The translations under genes and the position numbers were made by a program. From the NCBI GenBank assembly GCA_035763125.1, contig DASUBU010000225.1, forward strand, positions 1 through 28,998: DNA of 28,998 nucleotides, written 5' to 3'. Under the pieces are notes generated by a model that did no database searches, was not told the DNA's origin, and saw only the letters and a list, made by a program, of their open reading frames with translations. This document shows, in pieces, positions 1 to 7,321 of the stretch (positions within the stretch are counted from its first letter, which is position 1; every line of letters begins with the position of its first letter). This DNA comes from SMAG-U1939 sp035763125 (GTDB lineage: Bacteria > Chloroflexota > Ktedonobacteria > Ktedonobacterales > JADMIN01).

Positions 1-378
1 CGCGGCCGGGTTGCCCACCGAGAGCACGACCAGACGATCAACCCGCTGTGGCAGCAGGGACGCGAAGAGCCACGCGACGGCCGCGCCCCAGTCGTGGCCG
101 ACGATATGGGCGCGCTCCACGCCGAGCGCATCCATGATCCCCGCGACATCCGCGACGATGTTGGAGAGCTGGTAGTCCTCGACGCGCTTAGGCCACTCGC
201 TTTTGCCGCGCCCGCGTAGATCGGGCGCGATGGCCCGGAAGCCAGCGCCGACCAGCGCGGAAATCTGGTGGCGCCAGACGTACGACGTATCGGGGAAGCC
301 GTGGAGGAGCACCACCGGGGCGCCCGCGCCTTCATCTACGACGAAGAAGCGCAGTCCGTTCGCTGTAATCTCGGGCAT
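1..378 (-). CDS. Alpha/beta hydrolase, epoxide-hydrolase-like (partial, C-terminus beyond the window)
   Basis: Only the first 126 residues are present; the rest lies left of position 1. The translation shows the alpha/beta-hydrolase fold: an oxyanion motif HGFPD near residue 26, DLRGRGKS near 53, and a nucleophile elbow GHDWGAA with Asp96 as nucleophile. An Asp in HDWG is typical of epoxide hydrolases and haloalkane dehalogenases, not of serine esterases. The start is the ATG at 376-378, supported by a strong Shine-Dalgarno (GGAGGTGA, 383-390). The gene starts 53 bp after the erm stop on the same strand with no visible terminator between, so it is probably co-transcribed with erm. The substrate cannot be deduced; the catalytic acid and His are outside the window. 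Confidence 0.85.
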   Translation of the reverse strand, partial: MPEITANGLRFFVVDEGAGAPVVLLHGFPDTSYVWRHQISALVGAGFRAIAPDLRGRGKSEWPKRVEDYQLSNIVADVAGIMDALGVERAHIVGHDWGAAVAWLFASLLPQRVDRLVVLSVGNPAA

Positions 379-431
379 GACGTCACCTCCAAGCGAATGC
401 CGTCTCTGACAAGGGCGACTCGTCATCGTTT

Positions 432-1313
432 CTACGTAGTACATGCTCGCGTTCGATGTATCTTCTGTAGTCTTTGCTGCTGGCGTAGCAGGCGATGCTC
501 GCTCCCCGCTATCGCCTGCATGGCTCGATTATCTCTTACCGTCATAAAGTACTCGAACAGTCGGAGCCATTGCTCGAAGGGGATAGAAGTCGGGGTACGA
601 TCAAGATCGAGGCCAAGCTCTGTTCTTACATATCTGAGCTGGTGCGGAGTGAAAAGGCTAGTGAGCGTGGTGCCAATCGTGGGTTGCCAGGCGGTGAACA
701 CGTACACGACAAAATCGCGGAAACACTGCTCGTCTCTGCGGCTGACCAGCGGCGGACCGCGCTTGCGCATACGCAGCATCACCACGTCAACGCGTGGCGC
801 GGGCATGAAGTCCGTACGCCGGAAGCGATGCACGATCTCCGTCTCGAACCACGGGCTGAGCAGGGTCGCGCGCAGTGATGTGCGTGGTGTGCCCAGCAGC
901 ATGTCCGCCGCTTCGCGTTGCATGACCAGATAGGCGTCGTCCGGTGGGCAGGCCGCGGATGTCAGCTTGGTCACGATGTCCGCGGTGATGTTGAAGGGGA
1001 TGTTGGCGACCACTTTGTACGGCGCGCGCGGCAGGTGGTAGTCCAGAAAGTCGCCCCGATGGATCGTCACGTTCGGCTGCGCGGCGAACCTCCGCGCGAG
1101 CTGCTCCGCGAGGCACGGATCTTTCTCGATGGCGACCACTCGCCCGCAGCGCCGCGCAAGCTGCTCGGTGAGAATGCCCTTGCCGGGGCCGATCTCGTAC
1201 ACCACATCGTCGGGTTCGAGGTGGCACTTGTCGAGCAGTCGCGTGACGAGCGCGGGATCGTGCAGGAAGTTCTGTGAATGGCGAATGCTCGGGCGGGACG
1301 ATGATGTTGACAT
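432..1313 (-). CDS. erm: 23S rRNA (adenine-N6)-methyltransferase, Erm family
   Basis: This 293-residue protein belongs to the KsgA/Erm family of SAM-dependent rRNA adenine methyltransferases. The N-terminal RHSQNFL motif, the SAM-binding loop EIGPGKG (residues 40-46), the acidic IEKD (62-65) and the catalytic NIPF (104-107) are visible. NIPF, rather than the NLPY of KsgA, places it with Erm enzymes, which methylate A2058 of 23S rRNA and give resistance to macrolides, lincosamides and streptogramin B. The ATG at 1311-1313 has an AAAGGA ribosome binding site about 7 nt upstream. That site lies inside one arm of a long inverted repeat in the leader, so translation is probably inducible. The C-terminal roughly 40 residues are basic, as in several actinobacterial Erm proteins. 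Resistance is inferred from the family. Confidence 0.9.
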   Translation of the reverse strand: MSTSSSRPSIRHSQNFLHDPALVTRLLDKCHLEPDDVVYEIGPGKGILTEQLARRCGRVVAIEKDPCLAEQLARRFAAQPNVTIHRGDFLDYHLPRAPYKVVANIPFNITADIVTKLTSAACPPDDAYLVMQREAADMLLGTPRTSLRATLLSPWFETEIVHRFRRTDFMPAPRVDVVMLRMRKRGPPLVSRRDEQCFRDFVVYVFTAWQPTIGTTLTSLFTPHQLRYVRTELGLDLDRTPTSIPFEQWLRLFEYFMTVRDNRAMQAIAGSEHRLLRQQQRLQKIHRTRACTT

Positions 1314-1320
1314 CGTGCGA

Positions 1321-1415
1321 TCCTTTCAAGACGTTGGGCAGGCTCCGCGCGCACGAAAAAGCCGCCCCAGCCCAATGGCTGATGCGACTCGTTGCGAAGC
1401 CCGATCTTGAAAGGA
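1321..1415 (-). promoter_or_regulatory. Inverted-repeat attenuator sequestering the erm ribosome binding site
   Basis: On the transcribed strand TCCTTTCAAGA (1415-1405) and TCTTGAAAGGA (1331-1321) are perfect 11-bp complements. A shorter pair, TTGGGC (1375-1370) and GCCCAA (1339-1334), nests inside. The downstream arm contains the AAAGGA ribosome binding site of erm, so the folded RNA should block erm translation. This is the standard layout of translational attenuators of erm genes; the function here is inferred from position and pairing. Confidence 0.7.
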
Positions 1416-1427
1416 CGCGATAACACG

Positions 1428-1544
1428 CTACAGCAGCTCGCACGCGACATGGCACGCGCGCTCAAGCAGTAGATCCCCGATGGGGCTCCGCTTAGATCTG
1501 CCGCAGCCGAATGCAGCCCATGACCACAACCCTTTCCAGTGCAT
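1428..1544 (-). CDS. Candidate erm leader peptide (38 aa)
   Basis: A short ORF begins at the ATG 1542-1544, about 16 nt after the predicted transcription start, and ends with TAG at 1428-1430. That stop is only 12 nt before the upstream arm of the attenuator hairpin (1405-1415). The peptide starts MHWKGLWSW (three Trp in nine residues) and ends CHVACELL. A ribosome paused at its last codons would cover the upstream arm and free the erm ribosome binding site, as known for erm leader peptides. The upstream purines (GTAGAGAC) make only a weak ribosome binding site. The peptide does not resemble the well-known IFVI leader peptides, so its role is inferred from position alone. Confidence 0.5.
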   Translation of the reverse strand: MHWKGLWSWAAFGCGRSKRSPIGDLLLERACHVACELL

Positions 1545-1566
1545 GTCTCTACGACGTGATATGCCT

Positions 1567-1595
1567 ATGATAGCTTGCCCGCGAGCTCTTGTCCA
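1567..1595 (-). promoter_or_regulatory. Sigma-70-type promoter for the erm transcript
   Basis: Reading the minus strand, TGGACA (1595-1590) and TATCAT (1572-1567) are separated by exactly 17 nt; each hexamer matches the consensus at five of six positions. The transcript would start near 1560, leaving a leader of about 245 nt that holds the 38-codon ORF and the attenuator. Confidence 0.7.
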
Positions 1596-1632
1596 GAACT
1601 CAGAACGTGGAGCATGCGAGATGGGCAAACGA

Positions 1633-1664
1633 ACAACCGGTGCCCCACACGAGGCGCCGGTTGT
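1633..1664 (-). terminator. Stem-loop terminator of the dehydrogenase operon
   Basis: ACAACCGGTGCC (1633-1644) pairs with GGCGCCGGTTGT (1653-1664) through 12 pairs including one G-U, around an 8-nt loop. It lies 35 bp downstream of the E2 stop codon. The minus strand continues TCGTTTGCC, a poor T-run, so termination may be imperfect. The stretch 1314-1698 holds this stem, the erm promoter and the erm leader. Confidence 0.6.
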
Positions 1665-1698
1665 CGACAGGGATGAGAAGTAGCCTCGTTCGCGCGGC

Positions 1699-3138
1699 CT
1701 ACACCAGCAGCGCCATCGGCTGCTCCAGCAGCTTCTTCAGCTCTTGCAGCCAGCGCGCGGCGGTCGCGCCGTCCAGTGCGCGGTGGTCCACCGAGAGCGT
1801 CACTTTCATGATGTCGCGCACGGCCACCTGGCCCTCGCGCACCACCGGCGTCGGCGTCGCCGCCCCGATCGCCAGGATCGCGGCCTCCGGCGGGTTGATG
1901 ATCGCCGTGAACTCGTCGACGCCGTACATGCCCAGGTTGCTGATCGAGAAAGTCCCGCCCTGGAACTCCTCCGGCTTCAGCTTGCCACTGCGCGCCGCCT
2001 CCGCCAGCCGCCGCGACTCGCGCACGATATCGAGCACGCCGCGCTTGTCGGCGTCGCGGATCACCGGCACGATCAGCCCCTGCTCCAGCGCGACGGCCAT
2101 GCCGACGTTGATGTGCGACTTGTACAGTAGCTCATCGCCGTTGAACGAGACGTTGACCTCCGGCATCGCGGCCAGCGCCAGCGCCACGCCCTTGATGATC
2201 AGGTCGTTGAGGCTGATCTTCAGCGGCTGCGGCAGCGTTGCGGCGTAGCTGTTGATCTGCTCGCGCAGCTCGCCTAGCTCCGTCGCGTCGATCGCCATCG
2301 TGACGTAGAAGTGGGGCGCGGTCTGCGCGCTCTGCTGCAAGCGCTTGGCGATGGTCTTGCGCATCATCGAGAGCGGCACCGCGCGCACTTCCTCGCCCGG
2401 TTGAGCCGCAGGCACGGCTGCGGCTGCGGTTGCAGTGGGCACCACCGGCTGCGGCTGCGCAACCTGCGCGGCACGGGCGGCTTCCTGCTGGGCGAGCGCT
2501 GCCTCGACATCCTCGCGAATGACACGGCCGCTGGGGCCGGTGCCCTGGATTGTGTTGATGTCCAGCCCGTGCTCGACGGCGATGCGCCGGGCGATGGGGC
2601 TGATGAAGACGCGCTCGCCGCCTGGTACCGCGGCCGGCTGCGTAGCCGGCGCTTGAGCCTGGGGCGCGCGGCCGTTGGCGGCGCCCGTCGGGGCAGGCGG
2701 AGCGCCCGCCATCGCCGGTTGCGGGGCAGCCTGTGTCGCGGTGCTGGTGAGCGGCTGCCCGGTGGGCGGCAGGACCGTCTCGGGCGCGGCGCCTGCCTGA
2801 GCCTGCTCGTGGGTCAGCTCCGTTGGGTTGCCCGCGCCCGGTGCAGCTTCTTGTGCCGCCTCAGCGCGCGCCTGCCCGCCGGCCTCTGCTGGCAGCGGCT
2901 CGTCGGCGGTGCCGGTCAGCGCGATCGGCTCGCCCACCGGCACGGTCGTCCCATTTGGCACGAGGATCTTGCGCACGACGCCGGCATTGAACGCCTCGAC
3001 GGGGATCGTCACCTTCTCCGTCTCGATCTCGGCCAGCGCGTCGCCCTTGGCGACCGTATCGCCTTCCTTCACCAGCCAGTTGAGGATCTTGCCCTCTTCC
3101 ATGGTGTCGCCGAGCTTCGGCATCACGACGGTATGCAT
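1699..3138 (-). CDS. pdhC: Dihydrolipoamide acyltransferase, E2 of a 2-oxoacid dehydrogenase complex
   Basis: E2 carries the acyl group on a swinging lipoyl arm and transfers it to CoA. From the chosen start the domains are: one lipoyl domain (residues 1-80, lipoylated Lys42 in ETEKVTIP), a long Ala/Pro/Gln-rich linker, a peripheral-subunit-binding domain (ISPIARRIA...GPSGRVIREDV), a second linker, and the catalytic domain ending in DHRALDG with the catalytic His and Asp. The track-length ORF begins at a GTG at 3147. The ATG at 3138 is preferred because GGGAG lies 8 nt upstream of it, whereas it abuts the GTG. It is the last gene of the E1-alpha/E1-beta/E2 operon, 18 bp after E1-beta. Pyruvate is the likeliest substrate; acetoin or branched-chain oxoacids cannot be excluded. 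No lipoamide dehydrogenase is nearby. Confidence 0.92.
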   Translation of the reverse strand: MHTVVMPKLGDTMEEGKILNWLVKEGDTVAKGDALAEIETEKVTIPVEAFNAGVVRKILVPNGTTVPVGEPIALTGTADEPLPAEAGGQARAEAAQEAAPGAGNPTELTHEQAQAGAAPETVLPPTGQPLTSTATQAAPQPAMAGAPPAPTGAANGRAPQAQAPATQPAAVPGGERVFISPIARRIAVEHGLDINTIQGTGPSGRVIREDVEAALAQQEAARAAQVAQPQPVVPTATAAAAVPAAQPGEEVRAVPLSMMRKTIAKRLQQSAQTAPHFYVTMAIDATELGELREQINSYAATLPQPLKISLNDLIIKGVALALAAMPEVNVSFNGDELLYKSHINVGMAVALEQGLIVPVIRDADKRGVLDIVRESRRLAEAARSGKLKPEEFQGGTFSISNLGMYGVDEFTAIINPPEAAILAIGAATPTPVVREGQVAVRDIMKVTLSVDHRALDGATAARWLQELKKLLEQPMALLV

Positions 3139-3156
3139 ACTCGCCACTCCCTACCG

Positions 3157-4155
3157 CTACCGCACGCTGGCCGGCGCGGGCACAATCGCCTTGACGGCGG
3201 CGATCACCTCGGCGCGACCCGGCAGCGCCGCACGCTCCAGTGGCTTCGAGTAGGGCATCGGCACGTCCTTGCCGGCGACGTGGCCGACCGGCGCGTCGAG
3301 CCAGTCGAAGCCGTGCTCGTAGATCACCGCCGCTATCCCCTGGCCGGTGCCGTAATACTTCCAGCCCTCCTCGGCCACCACCGCCCGATTGGTCTTGCGG
3401 ATCGAGTCGAGCACCAGATCCAGGTCCAGCGGGCGCACCGAGCGCAGGTCAATCACCTCGGCGTCAATGCCTTCCTTCGCCAGGTCTTCGGCCGCCTGCA
3501 TGGTGATGTGGACCATGCGCGAGAAGGTCACCAGCGTCACGTCGCGACCCTCACGGCGCACGATGCCGCGGTCCAGCGGCACGGTGTACTCCTCGTTCGG
3601 CTCGGGCACCTCGCCTTTGACGTTGTAGAGCAGCTCGTGCTCGAGGAAGAGCACCGGGTCGTCCTGGCGCAGCGCCGCCTTCAGCATGCCCTTCGCGTCG
3701 TAGGGCGTGGCTGGCAGCACGACCCGCAGGCCGGGAACGTGCGCGAACATCGTCTCGAGCATCTGTGAATGCTGCGCGCCGCGCTGCGCGCCGCCGCCAC
3801 CCGGCATGCGGATCACCACCGGCAGCTTCGGCTGGCCGCCGAACATATAGTGGAACTTCGCCAGGCTGTTGACGATCTGGTCGCTCGCCAGCAGGCTGAA
3901 GTTCTCGGTCATCAGCTCGGCGATCGGTCGCAACCCGCCCAGCGCGGAGCCGATGGCCGTGCCGATGATGACCTCTTCGGCCAGCGGCGTATCTTTCACA
4001 CGCTTGTCGCCGAACTCTTCGATCAGGCCCTTGGTGACGCCATAGGTGCCGCCATAGCCGGCGATATCCTCGCCCAGGATGAAGATGCGCTGGTCGCGGC
4101 GCATCTCTTCGGCGATCGCCTCGCGGATCGCCTCGCGGTACGTGATCGTCCGCAT
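3157..4155 (-). CDS. pdhB: 2-oxoacid (pyruvate-type) dehydrogenase E1 component, beta subunit
   Basis: The protein is a transketolase-fold E1-beta subunit (MRTITYREAIREAI, ILGEDIAGYGG, GTAIGSALGGLRPIAE, MPGGGGAQRGAQHSQ). It pairs with E1-alpha to form the thiamine-diphosphate site that decarboxylates the 2-oxoacid. Two starts are possible. The ATG at 4170 overlaps the E1-alpha stop as ATGA; the ATG at 4155 gives the usual family N-terminus and has GAGAG about 8 nt upstream. I chose 4155, but translational coupling from 4170 would add only five residues. It sits between the E1-alpha and E2 genes in the same operon. Confidence 0.92.
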   Translation of the reverse strand: MRTITYREAIREAIAEEMRRDQRIFILGEDIAGYGGTYGVTKGLIEEFGDKRVKDTPLAEEVIIGTAIGSALGGLRPIAELMTENFSLLASDQIVNSLAKFHYMFGGQPKLPVVIRMPGGGGAQRGAQHSQMLETMFAHVPGLRVVLPATPYDAKGMLKAALRQDDPVLFLEHELLYNVKGEVPEPNEEYTVPLDRGIVRREGRDVTLVTFSRMVHITMQAAEDLAKEGIDAEVIDLRSVRPLDLDLVLDSIRKTNRAVVAEEGWKYYGTGQGIAAVIYEHGFDWLDAPVGHVAGKDVPMPYSKPLERAALPGRAEVIAAVKAIVPAPASVR

Positions 4156-4166
4156 GCTCTCTACTC

Positions 4167-5213
4167 TCATTCCTTCGGTGTGCTGGGCTTGGTGCGCCAC
4201 GCGATCGCGCCTGCGCCGGAGACCATGACGTCCGTATACAGCTCATCGGGCTCGGGGAAGGGGCTTTCCTCGGCGAAACGCGCGATCTCCTCGACCTCGC
4301 GGTCCACGCGCTCGTTCGTGGCGCGGATCTCGTCGTCGGTGAGGAGGCCCTCGCCCTTCAGTCGCTCCTCGAAGAGCGCGATTGGGTCACGGGTCGTCTT
4401 CCAGAGTTTTTCTTCCTCGCGCGTGCGATAGTACGCGGGGTCGGCCATCGAATGGCCGCGGAAGCGGTAGGTCAGCGACTCGATCAGCGTCGGGCCCTCT
4501 CCGCGCACCGCCCGCTCACGCGCCTCGCGCACCGCGTCGCGCACCTCCAGCAGGTTCATGCCGTCCACCCGCCGGTAGGGCACGCCATAGGCCGCCGCGC
4601 GCGGCTCCAGCGTCGGCACCGACCAGGCCTTGGTGACGGCCATGCCCATCGAATACTGGTTGTTCTCGCAGAGGAAGACCACCGGCAGCTTCCATAGCGC
4701 CGCCAGATTCATGCTCTCGTGGAACGCGCCCTCGTCCACCGCGCCATCGCCGAAGAGCGCGAGCGCGATGCGCTGCTCGCCCTGGTACTGGATGGCGAAG
4801 CCCACGCCGGCCGTCATCACGAGCTGTGCGCCAACGATCGCCTGGCCGCCAAGCAAGTGGTGCTCGTTGCTCCACATGTGCATCGAGCCGCCCTTGCCTT
4901 TGCTGCAGCCGGTCGCCTTGCCGAAGAGCTCGGCCATCACAGCTTTCGGCTCGATGCCTTTGAGGATCGCGTAGCCGTGCTCGCGATAGGCGCTCAGCAC
5001 ATAGTCCTCCGGCTGCAGGGCGGAGAACGCACCGACGCCGTTGGCCTCCTGCCCGATGTAGAGGTGCAGGAAGCCGCCGATCTTGCCAAGCGTGTATTCT
5101 TCGGCCGCCTTCTCTTCGAAGCGGCGTAGCAGCACCATCTTGTAGTGCATCTCGCGCAGCTGCTCGCGATTCAGTCCCGCAAGTGTGGCCCCGCGAGCCT
5201 CACGGATTGCCAT
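4167..5213 (-). CDS. pdhA: 2-oxoacid (pyruvate-type) dehydrogenase E1 component, alpha subunit
   Basis: This 348-residue protein is the E1-alpha subunit that binds thiamine diphosphate. The cofactor motif starts with GDGAVDEGAF (GDG at 155-157) and ends with CENN (182-185). IGQEANGVG near 53 and YRFRGHSMADPAYYR in the C-terminal half are family hallmarks. The reading frame stays open to 5681, but the ATG at 5211-5213 has AAGGAGA 8 nt upstream and gives the normal length. Its stop overlaps a possible E1-beta start by 4 bp. It is first in the operon. A minus-strand TATGAT (5343-5348) is a possible -10 but has no convincing -35. Confidence 0.93.
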   Translation of the reverse strand: MAIREARGATLAGLNREQLREMHYKMVLLRRFEEKAAEEYTLGKIGGFLHLYIGQEANGVGAFSALQPEDYVLSAYREHGYAILKGIEPKAVMAELFGKATGCSKGKGGSMHMWSNEHHLLGGQAIVGAQLVMTAGVGFAIQYQGEQRIALALFGDGAVDEGAFHESMNLAALWKLPVVFLCENNQYSMGMAVTKAWSVPTLEPRAAAYGVPYRRVDGMNLLEVRDAVREARERAVRGEGPTLIESLTYRFRGHSMADPAYYRTREEEKLWKTTRDPIALFEERLKGEGLLTDDEIRATNERVDREVEEIARFAEESPFPEPDELYTDVMVSGAGAIAWRTKPSTPKE

Positions 5214-5318
5214 GAATGCTGTCTCCTTCCCGCCAGCTCGACGGCTGGCGTCTGCCCTGACGCGGTGCGATGCCCGATCTACCTTCGCGTGGCCACCGGC
5301 CAGGCCAGGGCCGCGCCT

Positions 5319-5347
5319 TTGACGCCCCTGGTCCGGCGCGCTATCAT
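5319..5347 (+). promoter_or_regulatory. Sigma-70-type promoter for the ferredoxin gene
   Basis: TTGACG (5319-5324) and TATCAT (5342-5347) are separated by exactly 17 nt, each one mismatch from consensus. The predicted start of transcription is near 5354, about 60 nt before the ferredoxin ATG. The 201-bp gap to pdhA also carries two adjacent small hairpins in the pdhA 5' leader. Confidence 0.7.
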
Positions 5348-5414
5348 ACATGCGCATGCCCGGGCGCCGGGACGACGGCCCGAGTTTAGTCCCCTGCAAG
5401 AGGATTGCCCCCGC

Positions 5415-5657
5415 ATGACCTACGTGATCACTCAGCCCTGCGTCGGCGTGAAAGACGCCTCGTGTGTGGACGTCTGCCCGGTGGACTGCATCCACGCGCG
5501 CGAGGAAGATGAGATGTACTACATTGATCCCGACGAGTGCATTGACTGCGGCGCCTGCGAGCCCGCCTGCCCGGTGACGGCCATCTTCGAGGAGGGCGCG
5601 GTGCCGCCTGAGTGGAAGCACTACATCCTGATCAACGCCGAGTACTTCCGCCGCTGA
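5415..5657 (+). CDS. Ferredoxin with two Fe-S clusters (7Fe/8Fe type)
   Basis: This 80-residue protein has an N-terminal cysteine set (Cys9, 16, 20, 24, ending CPVDCI) and a second set CIDCGACEPACP, followed by an acidic tail ending AEYFRR. The wide first spacing resembles the [3Fe-4S]/[4Fe-4S] ferredoxins (FdxA-like). It is a soluble low-potential electron carrier. The ATG at 5415 is preceded by AGAGGA about 11 nt upstream. It is divergent from the dehydrogenase operon, and its partner enzyme cannot be named. Confidence 0.9.
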   Translation: MTYVITQPCVGVKDASCVDVCPVDCIHAREEDEMYYIDPDECIDCGACEPACPVTAIFEEGAVPPEWKHYILINAEYFRR

Positions 5658-5684
5658 GCCGGCCAGTGCGCCCCGCAACAAAGT

Positions 5685-5710
5685 GGCCCGACCTGGCTGG
5701 AAGTCGGGCC
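5685..5710 (+). terminator. Hairpin after the ferredoxin gene
   Basis: GGCCCGAC (5685-5692) and GTCGGGCC (5703-5710) form a perfect 8-bp stem around a 10-nt loop, 27 bp after the ferredoxin stop. No T-run follows, so it is only a candidate terminator. Nothing else was recognised between 5658 and 5932. Confidence 0.45.
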
Positions 5711-5932
5711 TCGTCGCTCGGCTTGTGGGACGGCTGGAGCCAACCGCTGCGGCTGCTGCGCATGGCGCGGCTGGCGAGTAGCATGGCCGGGAAAGCGCGC
5801 TAGCGCAGCATCGGGCCGGCGCGGTTGGCTGTTCAGGTGCGTCTGGCAGACGCGGAGTGCGTGGATAAGGGCGGGCGGCAGCGAGGAAGGAGCGACACTG
5901 CCCGCGTCAGGTGCAGGGCGGACGTGCGGCGG

Positions 5933-6175
5933 CTACGAGGTCGGGATCGTGGCGCCGATGATCGAGACGAGCGCGAAGAGCACGGCGAAGACGATAGTGA
6001 TACGGAAGAGCAGCCGGTCAATGCCGCGCCGCGTCTTGAAGACCGCGCCGGTGCCGCCGAAGACGCTGCCCAGGCCCGCGCCGCGGGCCTGCATCAGGAT
6101 CGCGGCCGTTAGCGCGACCGCCACGATGATCTGAACGATCTGGAAGTACGCGCGATACGGTGTCAGAAAGCCCAC
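5933..6175 (-). CDS. secG: Preprotein translocase subunit SecG
   Basis: SecG is the small accessory subunit of the SecYEG channel. The 80-residue protein has two membrane segments (about residues 9-27 and 56-76) joined by the conserved loop ARGAGLGSVFGGTGAVFKTRRG. The reading frame is open upstream to 6295. The GTG at 6173-6175 is chosen because AAAGGGGC lies at a suitable distance upstream and the resulting length is typical; the upstream extension is Arg-rich and unlike SecG. It is a single gene with its own promoter candidate. Confidence 0.9.
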   Translation of the reverse strand: MGFLTPYRAYFQIVQIIVAVALTAAILMQARGAGLGSVFGGTGAVFKTRRGIDRLLFRITIVFAVLFALVSIIGATIPTS

Positions 6176-6274
6176 GTCATCTGCCCCTTTGTCCCTGTCG
6201 CCTTGCCTCGCGGTTCTCGTTGTCGCCGCGGTCCGCACGGTGCGCATGCTCCCGCGCATCTGCCATTCTAAACC

Positions 6275-6303
6275 ATGATAGCACCCGTCTCCCAAGCCCG
6301 CAA
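6275..6303 (-). promoter_or_regulatory. Candidate promoter for secG
   Basis: On the minus strand TTGCGG (6303-6298) and TATCAT (6280-6275) are 17 nt apart. The -10 is good and identical to those of the erm and ferredoxin genes; the -35 matches only TTG. Confidence 0.45.
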
Positions 6304-6391
6304 TAGGGTAGGCATTTAGAATCGTTTATAAATGGGACTCTTCCAGGGGTCGCAAGGCTCGCGGCTCGTGTCGCGCGGCAGCCGGGACGTG

Positions 6392-7321
6392 CTAAACGGG
6401 CAGTGGCAGCTCATAGTAGCCGTAGGTCGTCACGTCGCGGAAGCCCAGGCGGCGGTAGAGCGCCAGGGCGGGGCCATTCTCCGACTCCACCTCCAGTGCT
6501 ATGCGCGGCCAGCCTTCCGTGTGTAGCCGCCGCACCACCTCACCCAGCACTGCTGCGCCGATGCCCTTGCCCCGCGCGCTCGGCACCACGCCGAAGGCGT
6601 AGATATACGCTCGCGGCTCGATGAAGATCACCTTCAGGCTGCTGACCGGCTCGCCGCTGCGCGTGGCGAGATAGAACCGGTAATGCGGATTGCGCATGTC
6701 CTGCGCGACACCCCAGCGCACCCCCTCGACGTTGTCGCCAAAGACCGCCGCCTGTGTCTGCGCGACGACCTCCAGCGCCTCCACGCCGACGGCCCGTACC
6801 TCCACTCCCGGCGGTGCCGGTGTGCCGGTTTCGCCTCCCTGCTGGGAGGTGGCGGCCGGAGGGAGAGGTCCTACCAGCTCCATCCGCAGCTCTTTGAAGT
6901 CGAGCCGCGCGCGCGGCTCCGCGGCGGAAAGGAACGACCGCCCCGCTGCCGAGCCGTCTTCGCAGATCAGCAGCACGCGCGAGGCGCTGCGCCGCGCGCA
7001 AGCCGCGCGAGCGGATTCGAGCAACGCGCGCCCTAGCCCCCGGCGCCGATGCTCCGGCGCCACCATGCCGCAGAGCTCGATCTCTGAGTAGCCATCCAGG
7101 GTACAGCAGCCGACGATCTGGCCGGCGTGGCGCACGATGATGATGTCGGCATCGTCAGCGGTTCCTGGCCGGCGCCCGGCCTCGACATAGACCTTGAGAT
7201 CCAGCTCGTCTTCACTGTTGCAGCGGTCCCTCAGCGCGGCGAGTTGCATAGCGTCGGCGGCCGAGACATCACCCAGCGGCTCGATCGCGTAGCCCCGCGG
7301 CACCCGCTTGGGCAACGGCAT
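6392..7321 (-). CDS. Tandem GNAT-domain acetyltransferase (MshD-like)
   Basis: This 309-residue protein contains two GNAT folds. The N-terminal one carries an acetyl-CoA loop of the form RRRGLGRALL near residue 95; the C-terminal one carries ARGKGIGAAVL near 250, followed by ENGPALALYRRLGF. A Pro/Gly-rich linker separates them near residues 155-175. The layout is like mycothiol synthase and other double-GNAT enzymes, but the substrate cannot be inferred. The ATG at 7319-7321 has GGAGGAG about 6 nt upstream. The gene stands alone between secG and the MFS gene. Confidence 0.85.
   Translation of the reverse strand: MPLPKRVPRGYAIEPLGDVSAADAMQLAALRDRCNSEDELDLKVYVEAGRRPGTADDADIIIVRHAGQIVGCCTLDGYSEIELCGMVAPEHRRRGLGRALLESARAACARRSASRVLLICEDGSAAGRSFLSAAEPRARLDFKELRMELVGPLPPAATSQQGGETGTPAPPGVEVRAVGVEALEVVAQTQAAVFGDNVEGVRWGVAQDMRNPHYRFYLATRSGEPVSSLKVIFIEPRAYIYAFGVVPSARGKGIGAAVLGEVVRRLHTEGWPRIALEVESENGPALALYRRLGFRDVTTYGYYELPLPV

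Noticed and set aside
1067..1450. Alternative erm leader ORF starting at the ATG 1448-1450
   Set aside because: It spans both hairpin arms but runs more than 240 nt into erm in another frame, unlike a leader. The 38-codon ORF ending before the hairpin fits better.
2311..3768. Long plus-strand open frame opposite the E2 and E1-beta genes
   Set aside because: It is antisense to two well-conserved dehydrogenase genes; its His/Arg/Leu-rich translation is typical of a GC-rich shadow frame.
5612..5803. Small ORF downstream of the ferredoxin gene
   Set aside because: It begins inside the ferredoxin gene, reads through the hairpin and has no ribosome binding site.
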